Source: Candidatus Anammoxibacter sp.
GTDB lineage: Bacteria > Planctomycetota > Brocadiia > Brocadiales > Anammoxibacteraceae
Direction of reading: 5' to 3'
Length of the DNA: 45,834 bases
Assembly (NCBI GenBank): GCA_021777055.1
Contig: JAIQZO010000008.1
Location: forward strand, 1 to 45,834
Shown here: in pieces, positions 42,998 through 45,834 of the stretch
How positions within the stretch are numbered: position 1 is the first letter of the stretch
Layout of the letters: every line of letters starts with the position of its first letter
Position numbers and translations under genes: made by a program
Notes under the pieces: model-generated
The model's input: only the letters and a program-made list of their open reading frames with translations
The model's database searches: none
Told to the model about the DNA's origin: nothing

Positions 42998-43681
42998 ATG
43001 ATAGTAGCAGAAATCAAACCGTTTAAAGAAATGAAGGAAGAGGTTGCCCATCATAAAAAGATTTGCATCCTTGGTTGTGAAGCCTGCGTATCAATATGCC
43101 ATGCAGGAGGACAAAAACAGGTGGGTGAAACCGCCGCACAATTACGGTTAGCGGCCAAAATTGACGGAAAGACTATAGAGGTTAAAGAAGACAGTGTTCA
43201 GAGACAGTGCGAATGGGAATTTATAGAACCACTAAAAGAGTATATAGAAAATTACGAAATAGCTATATCATTCGGTTGTGGTATAGGCACCCAGTTTTTA
43301 GCGGAAAGATACCCAAAGGTAAAAGTAATACCAGGGCTTAACACGACATTTATGGGCGCACCCATAGAACCTGGGGTATTTGTGGAAAGATGTGTGGGCT
43401 GTGGAAACTGTGTATTGGCCAGCACCGGAGGGATATGTCCCGTAAGCAGATGTGCAAAGAACCTTTTAAATGGACCTTGCGGAGGATCACAAGACGGCAA
43501 ATGTGAGATTGGCAATGAAACACCCTGCGTTTGGCAGGAAATTTATGATCAGCTGGAGAAACAGGATCGTATATCCCTGATAGATCCTATAACTCAACCT
43601 AAGGACTGGTCGACCAGCACCAACAACCAGCCGAGAAAGATGGTACTTGACCATTTAAAGACGGTAAAAACCGGATCATAA
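42998..43681 (+). CDS. metV: Methylenetetrahydrofolate reductase C-terminal domain protein MetV
   Basis: The 227-residue protein is Cys-rich: ILGCEACVSICHAGG, FGCGIGTQFL, RCVGCGNCVL, GICPVSRCAKNLLNGPCGGS and GKCEIGNETPCVW. This is the MetV subunit (methylene-THF reductase C-terminal, zinc or iron-sulfur binding) known from acetogens and many autotrophs, where it forms a complex with MetF. GGAGAG precedes the ATG. It precedes metF by 182 bp with a palindrome between. With MetF it reduces methylene-THF to methyl-THF in the Wood-Ljungdahl pathway. Confidence 0.9.
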   Translation: MIVAEIKPFKEMKEEVAHHKKICILGCEACVSICHAGGQKQVGETAAQLRLAAKIDGKTIEVKEDSVQRQCEWEFIEPLKEYIENYEIAISFGCGIGTQFLAERYPKVKVIPGLNTTFMGAPIEPGVFVERCVGCGNCVLASTGGICPVSRCAKNLLNGPCGGSQDGKCEIGNETPCVWQEIYDQLEKQDRISLIDPITQPKDWSTSTNNQPRKMVLDHLKTVKTGS

Positions 43682-43699
43682 GCGAAGGCCCCACGTTTA

Positions 43700-43782
43700 A
43701 GGAAGGTGCATGTAATAAATTGTACATACAAATCTTACATGAAGATAAGTGGTATAGCGTAATTTATCACATGCACCTTCCT
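43700..43782. repeat. Near-perfect palindrome between metV and metF
   Basis: AGGAAGGTGCATGTAATAAATT (43700-43721) is inverted at 43761-43782 with a single mismatch, around a 39-bp centre. It may act as an attenuator, an RNA-processing site or a MITE. No T-run follows, so a strict terminator is unlikely. Confidence 0.85.
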
Positions 43783-43863
43783 GAGTTTAATTCTATTTTT
43801 AAGATTTAATTTTTAACTTTAAGGAAAGGGCAATTTCTTGATTTCCCCTTCTAGAACAAAAAC

Positions 43864-44811
43864 ATGGAAAATCAGACCAACAATAACGGACATGAAAGCA
43901 ATCTACAAAAACTTCTGAAACAGGGAGAGTTTGTTGTTACAGGAGAATTGGGGCCGCCCCGTGGAGCAGACAGATCAGTTATAGAAGAAAAGGCAAAAAT
44001 ATTAAAAGGTTCAGCAGATGCATTTAACATAACAGATTGCCAAACTGCCGTAGTCCGCATGTCAAGCATCGCAGCAGGCTCCATATTAATTAATATGGGG
44101 TTGGAACCCATAATACAAATGACATGTAGGGACCGGAACCGGATAGCCATTCAGAGCGACCTACTAGGTGCCGCGGCAATCGGAGCTAAAAACTTGCTCT
44201 GCTTAACCGGTGATCATCAGAAATTCGGCGACCACCCTGCATCAAGAGGCGTGTTTGATCTGGATTCCATACAGTTAATACAGATGGTAAAGAATATGCG
44301 CGATGAAAAGAAACTGCAGTCTGGTGAAGAGATAGATGTTGAACCAAAACTCTTCATAGGCGCGGCAGCCAACCCGTTTGCAGATCCTTTCCATTTCCGT
44401 GCCGTCCGCATGGGTAAAAAAGTAACAGCAGGGACCGACTTCATTCAAACACAAATTGTATATGATGTGGAAAGATTCAAAGAGTGGATGAAGATAGTAC
44501 GGGACATGGGACTCCATGAAAAGGTCTCCATACTCGCAGGAGTAGCACCTCTAAAATCACCTGGCATGGCCAAATACATGAAGAATTCAGTGCCCGGAAT
44601 GATGGTCCCAGACCTCTATATAGACAGAATGGTCAACGCACCAAAGGGTACCAAGAAAGACGAAGGTATAAAAATCTGTGTAGACATTATTGAACAGGTC
44701 AGAGAGATAGAAGGTGTTGCCGGTGTCCACATAATGGCTATTGAATGGGAAGAAGCCGTTCCAGTGATATCAGAAAAGGCCGGGTTATTACCCAGACCTA
44801 TACCAGACTAA
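43864..44811 (+). CDS. metF: Methylenetetrahydrofolate reductase
   Basis: The 315-residue TIM-barrel enzyme starts after a weak ribosome site. Family marks are VVTGELGPPRGADRSVIEEK (with the Glu of the active site), ADAFNITDCQTAVVRMSSIA, IQMTCRDRNRIAIQSDLLGA, NLLCLTGDHQKFGDHPASRG, FIGAAANPFADPFHFR and DFIQTQIVYDVERFKEW. It reduces 5,10-methylene-THF to 5-methyl-THF using FAD. Being paired with MetV, it belongs to the MetVF type that may use ferredoxin or another reductase instead of NADH. The last codons PRPIPD fit the usual end. Confidence 0.93.
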   Translation: MENQTNNNGHESNLQKLLKQGEFVVTGELGPPRGADRSVIEEKAKILKGSADAFNITDCQTAVVRMSSIAAGSILINMGLEPIIQMTCRDRNRIAIQSDLLGAAAIGAKNLLCLTGDHQKFGDHPASRGVFDLDSIQLIQMVKNMRDEKKLQSGEEIDVEPKLFIGAAANPFADPFHFRAVRMGKKVTAGTDFIQTQIVYDVERFKEWMKIVRDMGLHEKVSILAGVAPLKSPGMAKYMKNSVPGMMVPDLYIDRMVNAPKGTKKDEGIKICVDIIEQVREIEGVAGVHIMAIEWEEAVPVISEKAGLLPRPIPD

Positions 44812-44935
44812 TGACATTAAGTGGTATAGACGCAATCAAATCTACGATTTAAGATTTAAATTGGAAAAAATTTGGCGGTGGTATTGACATTCTCGTTTGT
44901 TTGTGACGATCACCGTGTATAAAAACATCTCAGCT

Positions 44936-44958
44936 GGAGCAGTCTGTTAGACTGCTCC
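44936..44958. repeat. Perfect 10-bp hairpin after metF
   Basis: GGAGCAGTCT (44936-44945) pairs with AGACTGCTCC (44949-44958) around a GTT loop. No T-run follows on the plus strand; a short TTTTT lies beyond it on the minus strand. It may be a weak terminator or part of a repeat. Confidence 0.65.
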
Positions 44959-45076
44959 AAATCTCCACCCACCAGCCACATTGCATGTTCAAACTGATTG
45001 CAGAAACTATAGCCCCGATATTGACAAACGACGTTAGCCCACAACGTTAGCGACGGGTATATAATAATATCCTTAC

Positions 45077-45180
45077 CAAATAATCCCCGTTAGGATCGGT
45101 AGAAATATTTTGTTATCAAAAGATTTCTATTCATGTTTTCTTACTCATATCTTTCTATCACCTCTAACTGGGATTATTTG
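45077..45180. repeat. MITE-like palindromic element
   Basis: CAAATAATCCCCGTTAG (45077-45093) and CTAACTGGGATTATTTG (45164-45180) are inverted repeats with one mismatch. The interior holds a second hairpin, AGAAATATTTTG with CAAAAGATTTCT (45101-45128). No coding potential is seen. Confidence 0.8.
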
Positions 45181-45241
45181 CGTGCAATTAGTTCACATAG
45201 CCTACTCTTTTCAACATACGTCACAATAAAGTCGTAACGCA

Positions 45242-45361
45242 CAACCAAAATGCGGATTATTGGAGTACTGTAAGTTTGGAGTAGTGGAAAAGGCAAAAAA
45301 AACTAAGACTTCGACTCTCCAACTCTTCATTACTCCAATAATCCAATCCATTTTCTGGTTG
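45242..45361. repeat. MITE-like palindromic element
   Basis: GGATTATTGGAGTA (45254-45267) and TACTCCAATAATCC (45331-45344) are perfect inverted repeats, with AACCAAAATG and CATTTTCTGGTT extending the arms. The centre is purine-rich (GGAGTAGTGGAAAAGG). It lies 61 bp after the previous palindrome. Confidence 0.8.
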
Positions 45362-45670
45362 CAACTTTGCCGCTTTATAGTATTACACGGTAAATGCTTC
45401 TTCTTTAGAAAGAAAATTTTTAACAGATTTGCTCAGGTTAATCGGAGTGCAAAATTTATTTTGCTAGGAATTCAATTATAGGAATGGAAGATGCAAGATT
45501 CGAATTAACGGTTTCGAACAGATGTGATTCAATCATCTTCTGAAGATTTAGAGAGACATATAAAGCAGGTAATGATTAATTTTGTTAGAAAACCTATTCT
45601 AAGATTGTATTACTATCTGATTTCAGCAAGATTAATCTTGCTCTCCGTATATTTCTACAATTTGACAGCC

Positions 45671-45834
45671 TTGTCCGGTTAGATATTTGCGGAACACATA
45701 TGTGTGCTAACATTAAGTGCCTAAAATGCCTAAAGTGCGCTAAAATGCCTAAAATTATAGAAATTTATTATTAATAAAAAACAAAGCTATTAACTTTAGG
45801 TACTTTTTCGCATCATGATGTTGCAAAATGTTCA
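45671..45834. repeat. Repeat family B, copy 2 (runs off the window)
   Basis: TTGTCCGGTTAGATATTTGC starts the similarity to 20104 onward. The copy lacks the 77-bp tandem duplication and an 11-bp CATGTTCGCAT-type insertion seen in copy 1. The right inverted repeat lies beyond the window end. Confidence 0.85.

Overview
The window is AT-rich, Gram-negative-type bacterial chromosome. Several features point to an anammox-type planctomycete (Brocadiales, Candidatus Scalindua-like): adjacent metV and metF of the Wood-Ljungdahl methyl branch, a four-subunit 2-oxoacid:ferredoxin oxidoreductase, an LptD-like outer-membrane protein, MEP-pathway dxs, and many short palindromic repeats in an AT-rich background. 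This assignment rests on gene content and protein style read by eye; no database search was possible.

Layout. 0-6.2 kb: three exported proteins built from GNVGIGTTNP-type repeats (one on minus, two on plus). Between the first and second lies an IS4-family element with 17-bp inverted repeats and a 7-bp duplication, itself nested in an older inverted-repeat element. 6.2-11.4 kb: decayed accessory DNA with pieces of a ComM/YifB-type ATPase gene and an XRE-type helix-turn-helix gene, a DUF433/DUF5615 toxin-antitoxin pair, a lone PAS protein, small ORFs and gene remnants. 11.5-17.4 kb: short RecQ helicase, a TetR regulator with its methyltransferase target, a zinc alcohol dehydrogenase and a VIT-family transporter. 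18.4-24.6 kb: an unknown two-TM protein, then moxR-DUF58-transglutaminase, with the last gene split at an A9 run. 25-29 kb: B12-type radical SAM protein, acyltransferase, PP-loop ATPase. 29.3-42.4 kb: long minus-strand housekeeping block (vor genes, nadK, dxs, xseB, xseA, ymdB-type phosphoesterase, coaD, lptD-like, DegT aminotransferase). 42.8-44.8 kb: tRNA-Arg(CCG), metV, metF. 44.8 kb to the end: non-coding palindromic repeats.

How genes work together. metV/metF reduce methylene-THF to methyl-THF for the acetyl-CoA pathway, and the VOR/KOR-type oxidoreductase links acyl-CoA and 2-oxoacids through ferredoxin. nadK and dxs supply NADP and isoprenoid precursors, lptD belongs to outer-membrane biogenesis, and xseAB to DNA repair. 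The moxR/DUF58/transglutaminase set is a conserved envelope-associated module. The TetR-methyltransferase pair looks like a self-contained regulatory unit with matching palindromic operators.

The most striking observation is at 6.4-7.4 kb. The HTH and ComM-type genes are each cut in two and swapped, exactly as expected from inversion of about 530 bp between two short inverted sites (GGGATGTACA and GGGTTGTACA). Undoing the inversion on paper restores both protein sequences across the junctions. Other notable points are the A9 frameshift in the transglutaminase gene, a tRNA with a probable A19-U56 pair in place of G19-C56, a near-perfect 22-bp palindrome between metV and metF, and a strong TetR promoter whose 17-bp spacer holds the operator and which predicts a nearly leaderless mRNA.
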